From Bailinhaonella thermotolerans (GTDB taxonomy: Bacteria; Actinomycetota; Actinomycetes; Streptosporangiales; Streptosporangiaceae), in contig NZ_QZEY01000029.1 of the NCBI RefSeq assembly GCF_003594875.1, positions 1 to 60,774 on the forward strand: a DNA stretch of 60,774 nt, in the 5' to 3' direction. How positions within the stretch are numbered: the first letter of the stretch is position 1; each line of letters begins with the position of its first letter. The position numbers and the translations under genes are program-made. The notes below the pieces were generated by a model. The model ran no database searches and was not told the DNA's origin. It saw only the letters and a list, made by a program, of their open reading frames with translations. This document shows, piece by piece, positions 24,612 to 32,751 of this stretch.

Positions 24612-25678
24612 CCGGGCGGGTGCTCGACACGCCCCTGACCCGGCTCACCGGGGTCCGCCATCCGATCGTGCAGACCGGCATGGGCTGGGTGGCCGGGCCC
24701 CGGCTGGTGTCGGCGGTGGCGAACGCCGGGGGCCTGGGCGTCCTGGCGTCGGCGACGATGACGCCCGAGCAGCTCGCCTCGGCCATCCGCGAGGTGAAGG
24801 AGCGCACGGACGCGCCGTTCGGGGTCAACCTGCGCGCCGACTCGGCCGACGCGGGCGAGCGCGTCGACCTCATGGTCAAGGAGGGCGTGCGGGTCGCCTC
24901 CTTCGCGCTCGCCCCCAAGCGGGAGCTGATCGCCCGGCTCAAGGACGCCGGCGTCGTGGTGATCCCGTCGGTCGGGGCGCGCCGCCACGCGGAGAAGGTC
25001 GCCGCGTGGGGCGCGGACGCGGTGCTCGTCCAGGGCGGCGAGGGCGGCGGGCACACCGGCCCGGTCGCCACGACGCTGCTGCTGCCGCAGGTCGTGGACG
25101 CGGTGGACATCCCGGTGATCGCGGCGGGCGGCTTCTTCGACGGGCGCGGGCTCGCGGCGGCCCTGGCGTACGGCGCGGCCGGGGTGGCGATGGGGACGCG
25201 CTTCCTGCTCACCGCCGACAGCTCGGTGCCGGAGGCGGTCAAGCGGGCGTACCTGGGCGCGGCCGAGACCGTGGTGACCCGGCAGGTGGACGGCATGCCG
25301 CACCGGGTGCTGCGGACCGACCTGGTGGACCGGCTCGAACGGTCGGGCCGGGTGACCGGGCTGGTCCGGGCCGTGCGAAACGCGGCGCGGTTCAGGAGGA
25401 TCTCCGGCCTGTCGTGGCCGGCGATGGTGCGCGACGGGCTGGCGATGAAGCGCGGCAAGGAGCTGACCTGGTCACAGGTGCTCATGGCGGCCAACACGCC
25501 GATGCTGCTCAAGGCCGCGATGGTGGACGGCCGCCCGGACCTGGGCGTGATGGCCTCGGGGCAGGTGGTGGCGCTGATCGAGGACCTGCCGACGTGCGAG
25601 GAGCTGATCGGCGCGATCGTCGGCCAGGCCGCCGAGCGCCTCGCCGCCCTCCCCGGCCTCCTGGCCGGGCCCTCCTGA
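24608..25678 (+). CDS. ipdC: IpdC, nitronate-monooxygenase-like flavoprotein
   Basis: 356 residues from a GTG that overlaps the ipdB stop (GTGA). TIM-barrel FMN enzyme of the nitronate monooxygenase / enoyl-reductase group: PIVQTGMGWVAGPRLVSAVANAGGLGVLASATM, FGVNLRADS, GADAVLVQGGEGGGHTG, IPVIAAGGFFDGRGLAAALAYGAAGVAMGTRFLLTADSSVP. In the KstR2 pathway IpdC acts as a flavin oxidoreductase on ring-C/D CoA intermediates, not on nitronates. Last gene of the operon, closed by the hairpin at 25680. Confidence 0.88.
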   Translation: MTGRVLDTPLTRLTGVRHPIVQTGMGWVAGPRLVSAVANAGGLGVLASATMTPEQLASAIREVKERTDAPFGVNLRADSADAGERVDLMVKEGVRVASFALAPKRELIARLKDAGVVVIPSVGARRHAEKVAAWGADAVLVQGGEGGGHTGPVATTLLLPQVVDAVDIPVIAAGGFFDGRGLAAALAYGAAGVAMGTRFLLTADSSVPEAVKRAYLGAAETVVTRQVDGMPHRVLRTDLVDRLERSGRVTGLVRAVRNAARFRRISGLSWPAMVRDGLAMKRGKELTWSQVLMAANTPMLLKAAMVDGRPDLGVMASGQVVALIEDLPTCEELIGAIVGQAAERLAALPGLLAGPS

Positions 25679-25679
25679 G

Positions 25680-25703
25680 GCGCCGCCCCCGGGGAGGCGG
25701 CGC
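25680..25703. terminator. Hairpin between convergent ipdC and methyltransferase
   Basis: GCGCCGCC (25680-25687) pairs with GGCGGCGC (25696-25703) across an 8-base loop, directly after the ipdC stop. It can serve both converging transcripts. Confidence 0.65.
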
Positions 25704-25738
25704 GGCCCCCGCGCCCCCTTCCCGCCCGGGCGCGGCCG

Positions 25739-26953
25739 TCAGGAGGCGCCCACGATCTCCAGGTCGGGCAGCGGGAAGATCAGCCGCCCGCCGGACTCCA
25801 GGTACTCCCGCTCCCGCTCGACGAACACCTCGCGGAAGAACCACGGCGAGACCAGCATGTACTCGGGACGGTCGGCGCGGGCCCGCTCCTCGGAGATGAT
25901 CGGCACCCCGATCGAGGCGATCTTCCGCCCGATCTTGGCGGGCTGGCGTTCCACGGCGTACGGCAGGTCCTCGACGGTGAGGCCCGCGGCCTGCCAGATC
26001 GTCCCGCCCCGGGTGCTCGCGCCGTAGATGTAGCAGCGCTGCCCGGCGGCGTTGATCTCGTCGATGAGGCGGCGCAGGGCCGCGAACGCCCGGCGGGCCC
26101 GCGCCGCGAAGGCGCGCCACGTCTCCGCCTCGCCCAGCCGCGCGGGGGCCTCGCGCCGCCGCTGGGCCGCCACCGACGCGGCCACCGGGCGGGTGCCGCG
26201 CCGGGACACCAGGGTGCGGAACGAGCCGCCGTTCACGCCGGACACGAGGACGTCGTTGACCTCCAGGCCGTGCCGGCGCAGCAGGTCCTCCAGCGTGGCC
26301 AGCGACCAGTAGGTGACGTGCTCGTGGCACACGTTGTCCACCGCGCCGAGCTCCACCATGGACAGCGCGTAGTTCTGCTGGATCACCCACACGCCGCCGG
26401 GCGCGAGCAGGCGGGCGACCCCGGCGACGAACTCGTTCGGGTCGTCCAGGTCGTAGAACATCGAGACGCTGGTGATGACGTCGAAGGTCTCGTACGGCTC
26501 GCCCGCCGGGCCCGGGGCGAACCTGGCCGGGTCGAAGAAGTCCACGACGACGCGGTCCGCGTGCCGCCGCGACTCCGGCGCGAAGGCGGCCACCGGGTCG
26601 ATCCCCGCCCGGTGGATCCGCCCGGGCACGAACGACAGCAGCGTCCCGTCGTTGCACGCGATGTCCAGCCACCGCCGCGCCCCGGGGCACGCCCGCAGCG
26701 CGTGGGCGGCGACCGAGCGCAGGTCCTCGCGTATCGCCTCGTTGACGCCGGAGCGGAAGCCGTACCGGTCGTGGTACAGCAGCTCGGGGGGCGTGGTGTC
26801 GCGGAGCTGGGCCAGCCCGCACCGGCGGCACAGCATGAGGACCAGCGGCCGGCGCGGCGGGCGGAGGTCGTCGTCGCGGAAGTCGCTGAGGTACTGCTCG
26901 CCGAGGTCCAGCACCTCGGTCAGGTCGGCGGCCCGGCAGGAACGGCAGTGCAC
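25739..26953 (-). CDS. Zinc-binding SAM-dependent C-methyltransferase of the deoxysugar type
   Basis: 404 residues from a GTG five bases after GGAGG. Three parts typical of TcaB9/TylCIII-like sugar C-methyltransferases: an N-terminal zinc site (C3-x2-C6 and C42-x2-C45), a class I SAM domain with LDIACNDGTLL at about 96-106 and HEHVTYWSLATLEDLL, and a C-terminal Rossmann-like half with CYIYGASTRGGTIWQ. Such enzymes methylate keto-sugar nucleotides or similar ketones. No other deoxysugar genes are nearby apart from the upstream NUDIX gene, so the substrate is unknown. Transcribed with that NUDIX gene. Confidence 0.85.
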   Translation of the reverse strand: MHCRSCRAADLTEVLDLGEQYLSDFRDDDLRPPRRPLVLMLCRRCGLAQLRDTTPPELLYHDRYGFRSGVNEAIREDLRSVAAHALRACPGARRWLDIACNDGTLLSFVPGRIHRAGIDPVAAFAPESRRHADRVVVDFFDPARFAPGPAGEPYETFDVITSVSMFYDLDDPNEFVAGVARLLAPGGVWVIQQNYALSMVELGAVDNVCHEHVTYWSLATLEDLLRRHGLEVNDVLVSGVNGGSFRTLVSRRGTRPVAASVAAQRRREAPARLGEAETWRAFAARARRAFAALRRLIDEINAAGQRCYIYGASTRGGTIWQAAGLTVEDLPYAVERQPAKIGRKIASIGVPIISEERARADRPEYMLVSPWFFREVFVEREREYLESGGRLIFPLPDLEIVGAS

Positions 26954-27019
26954 GTGCGCCTCCAGTGTCGGTGTCCCGGCGCGGCCCTCCCCGGGGAGCC
27001 GGAGCCCCGGGAGGGCCGC

Positions 27020-27574
27020 TCAGAGCAGGCCCGCGTTGCGCAGGACGACGGGCAGGAACGGGTGGAGCAGGTCGGATCCGGCCGCCTCCAGCCCGCGCAG
27101 CTCGTCGGGGGTGTACCAGCCGATCCACTCGTGCGTCCGGTCCGCGACGGACACGGACGCGGCCTCCTCCTCGGCGCACTCGTACCGCATGAGCGTGAGG
27201 AGGGTCTGGAAGCCGTGGTGCTCGGGCGGCACGCTCCGGCTGCTCCACATGACGTTGTAGACGGCGTCCAGGACGAGGCGGTCCTTCTCGACCTCGAGCC
27301 CGAGCTCGCGGGCGAGAATGCGCGACGCCGTGCCGGCCAGGGTCTCCCCGGGCTTCATCCGGCCGCCGAAGACCCAGAACATGTCCCGCAGCGGCAGGTC
27401 CCTGCGGTATCCGAGCAGGAGCCGTCCGTCGGCGGTGTGCACGATCACGTCGACGTTGGCCTGGACGAGGTGGTCGAGGGCGCGGGCGTACTCAGGCTCG
27501 GACAGGCCGAAGTCCGGCACGTCCCGCGCGATGAAATCGCATTCCGCGAGTTCGTGGACGGAGGGTTCACCCAA
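27020..27574 (-). CDS. NUDIX hydrolase resembling GDP-mannose hydrolase
   Basis: 184 residues from the TTG at 27574 (GGGAG seven bases upstream). The NUDIX box region is GGRMKPGETLAGTASRILARELGL. The canonical REUxEE is replaced by RILARE, so the first Glu pair is incomplete. The same kind of variant box (RLTMAELGL) is found in GDP-mannose mannosyl hydrolases (Gmm/NudD), which also share the preceding FWVFGGR. Hydrolysis of a GDP-sugar is therefore the best guess. It precedes the sugar C-methyltransferase by 66 bp on the same strand, which also points to sugar-nucleotide chemistry. Confidence 0.8.
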   Translation of the reverse strand: MGEPSVHELAECDFIARDVPDFGLSEPEYARALDHLVQANVDVIVHTADGRLLLGYRRDLPLRDMFWVFGGRMKPGETLAGTASRILARELGLEVEKDRLVLDAVYNVMWSSRSVPPEHHGFQTLLTLMRYECAEEEAASVSVADRTHEWIGWYTPDELRGLEAAGSDLLHPFLPVVLRNAGLL

Positions 27575-28105
27575 CAGTGGCTCCCGGATGGTCCGTGGTG
27601 GTCGGGCTCGAACCGGCCGGCCGTCCAGGGGGGCGAGCGGGGCCGAGGGACGGCGGTCCCCTGGACGTCGTCACCGCGCCTGCGCCCGAGTCTCGCAGCC
27701 GACTCGCGACGCCGCAACCCCTCAGATTTCTCACGGTCAAATAGGGGGTCAGGGGTCTCGCCCGTATCTCCGTCCCCAGAAATGCGCACATCCGGCAACG
27801 GCGCCGGCAATGGCGGTCCAGCGCTGCGGATCACCAATCCCACAGGCCGAATTCCAGCTCTTTCGCAATTCAGGGAACCGCGTTCCCATTCTTCACTTCA
27901 AGATCATTGGTGTGGTGGCCGGCGTATAAGATGCCGGTGTTCGAGATCATTTCCGCTGTTTCCGGCGGCGCCGATCCGGGTTTTTCGGCGCCGGCCCGGC
28001 GCGGCGGAGGTGACCGCGCTCTCGTGTCCGCCGCCGGTCGTCCGGCGCGCCCGCGAGGGCGGCTCGCGTGTGCCCGGGATCCCGAACGGTGGGGGGCGGC
28101 TGGGG
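27575..28105. other. AT-richer divergent intergenic region before the P450/peptide cassette
   Basis: About 530 bp between the divergent NUDIX and P450 genes. The right half (27700-27960) is clearly lower in GC than its surroundings (for example CGGTCAAATAGG, CAATTCAGGG, GTATAAGATG) and must hold the cassette promoter. I could not pick a -35/-10 pair with correct spacing around GTATAAG (near 27925). No convincing ORF. The base composition hints at transferred DNA. Confidence 0.45.
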
Positions 28106-29269
28106 ATGGCGGCGACGGCGGAACCCGCGCTGGACGAGACGCGCGGCGCGGGACGGTGGTACCGGCGCGACCCGCTGGGGTACGTCGAGTGGGCGCGGCG
28201 CGAGCGGGGACCGGTGTTCCGGCTGCCGGACGACGGCTCGCTGTGCGTGGCCGACCCGGACGAGGCGGCGCGCGTCCTGCACGACGGCGAGGGCCGCTAC
28301 GACGACGTCTCCGACTTCTTCCACGTGCCCGGCGGGCGGCTGGAGCCCCGGGCGGCGCAGCTCGCGATCGGGCGCGCCGCGCGCCGGACCCTGCGGCTCC
28401 ACCTGGAGGCCTCCCGCGACCGGCTGCCCGCGCTCGCAGCCGCCCTGGGCGAGACGAGTGAGTGGCCGGCGGCCGGACGTGACCTGACGCACCGGTTCCT
28501 GGCCGGCGCGCTGCTGCGGCCCGGCAGCCCGCCGGGGCTGCGGGCGCTGATGGAGCACGTGGTCCGCCGCGACGTCCTGATCCGTCCCCCGGGGGCGGTG
28601 GCGGCCGTGGCGCGGCGGCTGCTGTGGGCGCGGGTGGTGCGCGCGATCGCCGCCGAGGCGGCCGCGCGCAGGGGCCGGCCGCCGCACGACGGGCCCGGCG
28701 ACCTGCTGGACGCCGTGCTCGGCGCGGCCCCGCCGGGGACCCCGGCGTCCCACGTCGCCCACGTGTACCTGCTGCTGTTCCGGACCTCGGTGGCCCCGGT
28801 CGGCCACGTGGTCGCCTGGGCGCTGCTGGCCGCCGCCGCCGGCGGCGTCGACCTGGCGGAGGTCCCCGCCGAGGCCGCGGTGCGGGAGTCGCTGCGCCTG
28901 TGGCCGGCCGCCTGGCTGCTGGGCCGCCCCGTCCGCCGCGCCCACGAGGTCGCCGGCGTACGGCTCGCGCCCGGCGAGAGCGTGTCGGTGTGCGTCTACC
29001 TGCTGCACCGCGACGAGCGGCACTGGCCGGAGGCGGACCGGTTCCGGCCGGACCGGTGGGACGGGGCCGAGCCGCGCGGGCCGTACCTGCCCTTCGGCGG
29101 CGGGCCGTTCACCTGCGCCGGGGCCGCCGTCGCCCAGAGCCTGGCCACCGGGCTGCTCTCCGCCCTGACCGCCGGGGCCCGCCTGTCGGTGCTCGGCGGC
29201 GGGGGGCGGCCCCACGTCGCGGGCATCATCACCCCTCCGCCGTTCCGGCTGCGGCGGGTCCCCCGCTAG
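28106..29269 (+). CDS. Cytochrome P450, probable RiPP-crosslinking enzyme
   Basis: 387 residues from the ATG at 28106 (G-rich ribosome-binding stretch before it). P450 landmarks: ExxR as ESLR (261-264), PERF-like DRFRPDRW (311-318), and the haem loop FGGGPFTCAG with ligand Cys337. Two departures: the I-helix (221-240, LFRTSVAPVGHVVAWAL) lacks the usual acid-Thr pair, and the haem-loop Arg/His is Phe335. The gene is followed 45 bp later by a 21-residue aromatic-ended peptide gene and a methyltransferase. P450s in such cassettes make Trp/Tyr crosslinks in atropopeptides, cihunamides and biarylitides, so crosslinking of that peptide is the inferred role. Confidence 0.82.
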   Translation: MAATAEPALDETRGAGRWYRRDPLGYVEWARRERGPVFRLPDDGSLCVADPDEAARVLHDGEGRYDDVSDFFHVPGGRLEPRAAQLAIGRAARRTLRLHLEASRDRLPALAAALGETSEWPAAGRDLTHRFLAGALLRPGSPPGLRALMEHVVRRDVLIRPPGAVAAVARRLLWARVVRAIAAEAAARRGRPPHDGPGDLLDAVLGAAPPGTPASHVAHVYLLLFRTSVAPVGHVVAWALLAAAAGGVDLAEVPAEAAVRESLRLWPAAWLLGRPVRRAHEVAGVRLAPGESVSVCVYLLHRDERHWPEADRFRPDRWDGAEPRGPYLPFGGGPFTCAGAAVAQSLATGLLSALTAGARLSVLGGGGRPHVAGIITPPPFRLRRVPR

Positions 29270-29314
29270 ACCACCCGCCATCGTCGTCACTCGCCCCGCG
29301 GAGGGAGGTGAACC

Positions 29315-29380
29315 ATGAAGAAGATGCTGCGCCGCGTCACCCGCCGCCGGGTCAACCGGCAGGCGTGGTGGATCTGGTGA
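29315..29380 (+). CDS. RiPP precursor peptide, atropopeptide/cihunamide-like (core AWWIW)
   Basis: An ATG at 29315, four bases after a perfect GGAGGTG, opens 21 codons to TGA at 29378-29380. The leader is strongly basic (MKKMLRR, then TRRRVNR) and the last six residues are QAWWIW, with Trp at 18, 19 and 21. Three Trp in four C-terminal codons is very unlikely by chance. Tryptorubin-type precursors end in AWYIWY and cihunamides come from a WNIW core, both after short basic leaders and beside one P450. Here the core would be (A)WWIW. The gene lies between the P450 and a methyltransferase on the same strand and is too short for usual gene callers. Confidence 0.82.
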   Translation: MKKMLRRVTRRRVNRQAWWIW

Positions 29381-29443
29381 TCCCCCCGGCCGCGCCGTGC
29401 CCCCGGGCCCGGCGCGGCCCCCATCGGTGAACGGGAGGCGGCG

Positions 29444-30223
29444 TTGTCCCACACGGACGAGACGCTGGCGGCGTACGACGCCATCGCCGGCAGGTACGAC
29501 GAGCTGAACGCCCGGATGGACACCTCCGGGCTGGCGGACCGCTTCGCGGAGGCGATCGCCCGCCACGGGCCGGGCGGGCGGCGGCTGCTGGACGCCGGGT
29601 GCGGGACCGGCCGCAGCAGCGTGGCCTTCCGCGAGCGGGGATTCGAGGTGACCGGCTACGACCTGTCCCCGGCCATGGTGGCGCTCGCCCGCCGCCGCCC
29701 GGGGGCCGAGGGCATCCCCTTCCTCACCGGTGGCCTGGAGGATCCCCCGCCCGGGTTGACCGGGTTCGACGCGGTCGCCTGCGTGGACCTGCCCATGGCG
29801 TACCTGACGGGCGAGGACGGGCTGCGGCGGGCGCTGGAGGCCGCGCGGCGCCGGCTCCGCGAGGGCGGCGTGGTGGTCTTCGACCTGAACACGATCGGCT
29901 ACTACCGCAGGACGTTCGGGACGCCGGCCGTCGCCGACCAGGGGGACCGGTTCGTGACCCGCTTCGCGGTGTCCCCGCGGATCGAGCCGGACTCCGTCGT
30001 GGTCACCCAGTTCGACCTGTTCGAGCGGACCGGCGAGCGCTGGGAGCGCGTGTCCATGCGCCACGTCCAGCGCCACCGGTCCGGCCGCGCCGTGCGCGAG
30101 GCGGCCGAGGCGGCCGGCCTGCGCGTCGTCGCCGCCCACGGCCTGGCGGGCACCGAGCTCCGGGACCCGCCCGACGAGGACGAGCACGACCGCGTCCTCT
30201 ACGTCGCCCGCCGCCCCGGCTGA
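29444..30223 (+). CDS. Class I SAM-dependent methyltransferase
   Basis: 259 residues from the TTG at 29444, five bases after GGAGG. Starts TLAAYDAIAGRYDELN, then motif I LLDAGCGTGRSSVAF (about 48-62), acidic loop GYDLSPAMVALARRRP, and VVVFDLNTIGYYRRTFG, typical of small-molecule N- or O-methyltransferases. It stands 63 bp after the peptide gene in the same direction, so it is probably part of the same operon. Methylation of the crosslinked Trp peptide (N-terminus or indole) is a reasonable but untested inference. Nothing obvious follows for leader removal or export. Confidence 0.85.
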   Translation: MSHTDETLAAYDAIAGRYDELNARMDTSGLADRFAEAIARHGPGGRRLLDAGCGTGRSSVAFRERGFEVTGYDLSPAMVALARRRPGAEGIPFLTGGLEDPPPGLTGFDAVACVDLPMAYLTGEDGLRRALEAARRRLREGGVVVFDLNTIGYYRRTFGTPAVADQGDRFVTRFAVSPRIEPDSVVVTQFDLFERTGERWERVSMRHVQRHRSGRAVREAAEAAGLRVVAAHGLAGTELRDPPDEDEHDRVLYVARRPG

Positions 30224-30327
30224 CCGCCCGCCGCCACCGGCCCGCCCGCGCCGGCCCGCCCGCGCGGCTTCGGCCGTACGGCCGGGCGCGCGGGGCGGGG
30301 GTGAGGGCGTGCAGGGCGGGGCGCGGG

Positions 30328-31653
30328 TCAGGCGGTGAAGAAGGCGGTCAGGACGGACGCCAGGCCGGCGGGGTCGAGGCGGCCGTGGGCCTGGCCGGGC
30401 AGGGTGTGGAGACGGGCGCCGGGGACGGCCTCCGCGACCGCCCGGGCCGCGGTCCGCATGCGCTCGCCGCTCTCCTCGCCCTCGATCACCAGGGTGGGGA
30501 CCGCGATCCGGGACAGCCGGTCGGCGGGGACCGGGCCGGGGCCGACCGCGGCGCACTCGTACGCCAGGGTGTGGGCGACGCTCTCCAGGTGGGGCCAGGC
30601 CGGGGACCCCTTCATGCCCGCGACGGCCTCGGCCGGCAGCTCGGCGCCGCGCGTGAGGAACGCCTCCACGGCCTCGCCCCGGCGGCCCTCCTCCACCAGG
30701 CCGCTCAGCTCCTCGTACGTCGGGATCGGGGGCCGGGACGGGTCCGTGACGTACGGCGGCTCGAAGACCGCCAGCCGGGTGACGGGGACGCCCGCCGCCG
30801 CGGCCTCCAGGGCGAGCGCGCCGCCGGAGGAGCCGCCGAAGACCAGGGCCGGGCCGCCGGTGGCCTCGACGACGGCGGCCAGGTCCTCGATCTCGCGCCG
30901 GAGGGAGTACGGGGCGGTGTCGCCGCTGTCGCCCCGGCCCCTGCGGTCGTAGTTGAACACCGTGAAGCGGGATTCCAGCGCGGCGGCGATGTCGGCCATC
31001 ACCGGGTCCCTGCGCGCGGAGAACGCGCCCTGCACCAGGACGAGGGCGGGGCCCGAGCCGGTGCGGTCGTAGGCGATGCGCGTGCCGTCGGCCGCGGTCA
31101 CCGTGCGCGGGCGGGGGCGGTAGACGGACAGGACCACGCCGTCGCCGCCGATCGGGCGGGTCTCGGCCAGCGTGAGCTCCGTCTCGGGCGCGCCCTCGCC
31201 GAACAGCCGCTGACCGGTCCCCAGCACCAGCGGGAAGACCATCAGCCGGTACTCGTCCACGAGCCCGCGCCGGGCCAGCTCGCGGACCAGCCGCCCGCTG
31301 CCGTTGACCAGGATGTCGCCGCCCTCCTGCGCCTTGAGCGCCGCGACGTCGTCGAGCGAGATCACCGTCGTGCCCGCCCAGGCCGGGTCCTTCAGCGTGG
31401 AGGAGACGACGTACTTGGGCATCGAGTTCATCTTGTCGGCGAACCCGGCCTCGTCGGTCCGCCCCGGCCACGCCGCCGCGAAGCCCTCGTAGGTGACCCG
31501 GCCCAGCAGCAGCGCCCCGGCGGACATCAGCTCCTCGGTCTTGAACGCGTCACCCTCCGCGCCCCGCTCGAACCGGAACGCCCAGCCCAGCTCCCCGGGC
31601 CGTTCGATGACGCCGTCCAGCGTGATGAACTCCGACACGATGATCTTCCGCAT
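30328..31653 (-). CDS. Fusion of a RibD/DHFR-like reductase and an alpha/beta hydrolase
   Basis: 441 residues, two domains. Residues 1-185: dihydrofolate-reductase-like RibD C-terminal fold (MRKIIVSEFITLDGVIERPG, LLLGRVTYEGFAAAWP, DILVNGSGRLVRELARRGLVDEYRLMVFPLVLGTG). Residues ~186-441: alpha/beta hydrolase starting TVTAADGTRIAYDRTGSGPALVLVQG, nucleophile elbow FGGSSGGALALE, acid near VPTLVIEGEESG, His in GQAHGRLDP. Each half is common alone in actinomycetes; I know no standard fused enzyme of this type. The junction reads through without a stop. Stand-alone gene between the RiPP cassette and the hut cluster. Confidence 0.85.
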   Translation of the reverse strand: MRKIIVSEFITLDGVIERPGELGWAFRFERGAEGDAFKTEELMSAGALLLGRVTYEGFAAAWPGRTDEAGFADKMNSMPKYVVSSTLKDPAWAGTTVISLDDVAALKAQEGGDILVNGSGRLVRELARRGLVDEYRLMVFPLVLGTGQRLFGEGAPETELTLAETRPIGGDGVVLSVYRPRPRTVTAADGTRIAYDRTGSGPALVLVQGAFSARRDPVMADIAAALESRFTVFNYDRRGRGDSGDTAPYSLRREIEDLAAVVEATGGPALVFGGSSGGALALEAAAAGVPVTRLAVFEPPYVTDPSRPPIPTYEELSGLVEEGRRGEAVEAFLTRGAELPAEAVAGMKGSPAWPHLESVAHTLAYECAAVGPGPVPADRLSRIAVPTLVIEGEESGERMRTAARAVAEAVPGARLHTLPGQAHGRLDPAGLASVLTAFFTA

Positions 31654-31824
31654 GATCCCGCCTCCCGGGCGACCGTCACCTCTACCGTTTCGCGGACAGT
31701 GTTGCGCTTCGCACCGACATCGGGGGCTTGTTCCGCAACCTTGCGGATTCCTGTACGGCGCCCGCCCGCGCCCGCCGGGACCCGGGCCGGGCTCACGCCG
31801 TACGGCGCGGGGGGGCCTGAGGCG

Positions 31825-32577
31825 TCAGGACTCCCCGAAGGAGCCCTCCAGGCGGTGGCGGGAGCCGGGGTGAAGGAGGGTGGCGACGCTGACCAGGGTG
31901 CCGGAGGACCAGGTGCGGCGGCGGATCAGCAGGCAGGGCTCGTGCCGGTCGGTGCGCAGCAGGCGGCGTTCCTCGGGGGTGGCCAGGACCGCCTCGACCA
32001 CGTGCTCGCCCCGCGTGAGGGGGGCCACCGCGTTCAGGTAGGCGTGCGGCGTCTCCCGCGTGAAGTCGCGCTCCAGGTAGTGCGGCGCGGCCTCGGGGTT
32101 GACGTACCGGTCCTCGAGCTGGATCGGGGTGTCGTCCTCGAAGTGCACGATCAGGGAGTGGAACACCCGGCTCGCGCCCAGCTCCGGGTCCGCCGCCACG
32201 GCGGGCTCCTCGCGCAGGTAGACCACCTCGGTACGGTGGCGGTGGCCGTGCCTGCGGATGTCGTCGGCGATGTTGCGCACCTCCAGCAGGGCGGAGGCGG
32301 CCTTCGGCTCGGCGACGAACGTGCCGAGGCCGGCCCGCCGTACGATCAGGCCCTCGTGCGTCAGCTCGCGCAGGGCCCGGTTGATGGTCATGCGGGACAG
32401 GCCGAGCGCGCTGACGAGCTGGTTCTCGGAGGGGAGCTGCTGGCCCTGGGACCAGTGGCCGGAGCGCACCCCCTCGGCGATGAGGTTCTTGACCCGCTGG
32501 TAGGCGGGCACCGACGCCGGCCCGGACTGGTGGAACTGCGCGGCGAGCTCGGACTCGACCACCGTGATGGGCACCAT
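31825..32577 (-). CDS. hutC: HutC, GntR-family histidine-utilisation repressor
   Basis: 250 residues from the ATG at 32577. N-terminal winged helix (YQRVKNLIAEGVRSGHWSQGQQLPSENQLVSALGLSRMTINRALRELTHEGLIVRRAGLGTFV), then a UTRA ligand domain (VFHSLIVHFEDDTPIQLEDRYVNPEAAPHYLERDF, CLLIRRRTW). This is the HutC subgroup, which releases DNA when urocanate binds. The gene diverges from the permease-hutU operon, and a CTGTATATACAG palindrome sits between them. A companion TTGACA -35 box overlaps the operator region. Confidence 0.92.
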   Translation of the reverse strand: MVPITVVESELAAQFHQSGPASVPAYQRVKNLIAEGVRSGHWSQGQQLPSENQLVSALGLSRMTINRALRELTHEGLIVRRAGLGTFVAEPKAASALLEVRNIADDIRRHGHRHRTEVVYLREEPAVAADPELGASRVFHSLIVHFEDDTPIQLEDRYVNPEAAPHYLERDFTRETPHAYLNAVAPLTRGEHVVEAVLATPEERRLLRTDRHEPCLLIRRRTWSSGTLVSVATLLHPGSRHRLEGSFGES

Positions 32578-32674
32578 GGCAACCGATCCTGAGGGTCCGT
32601 GGGGGCGTGCGGGGGTGGGTGGCGGGGGGCGGAAGGGGGCCGCGTCCTCGCTGGCAGGCAGTGTAACCGCCCTC

Positions 32675-32698
32675 TTGACAGGCCACCTGTATATACAG
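32675..32698 (+). promoter_or_regulatory. HutC operator with adjoining -35 box
   Basis: CTGTATATACAG (32687-32698) is a perfect 12-bp palindrome matching the GTATATAC core of known HutC sites. A consensus TTGACA -35 box (32675-32680) lies seven bases before it, so repressor binding would occupy the spacer/-10 region of the hut promoter. The gap to hutC (start 32577) lets one site control both directions. Confidence 0.8.
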
Positions 32699-32751
32699 CA
32701 CCGTACAGGACAACCAAGCGGGGGCGCAGGAAGTAGTGAGAGGTGCATGCC

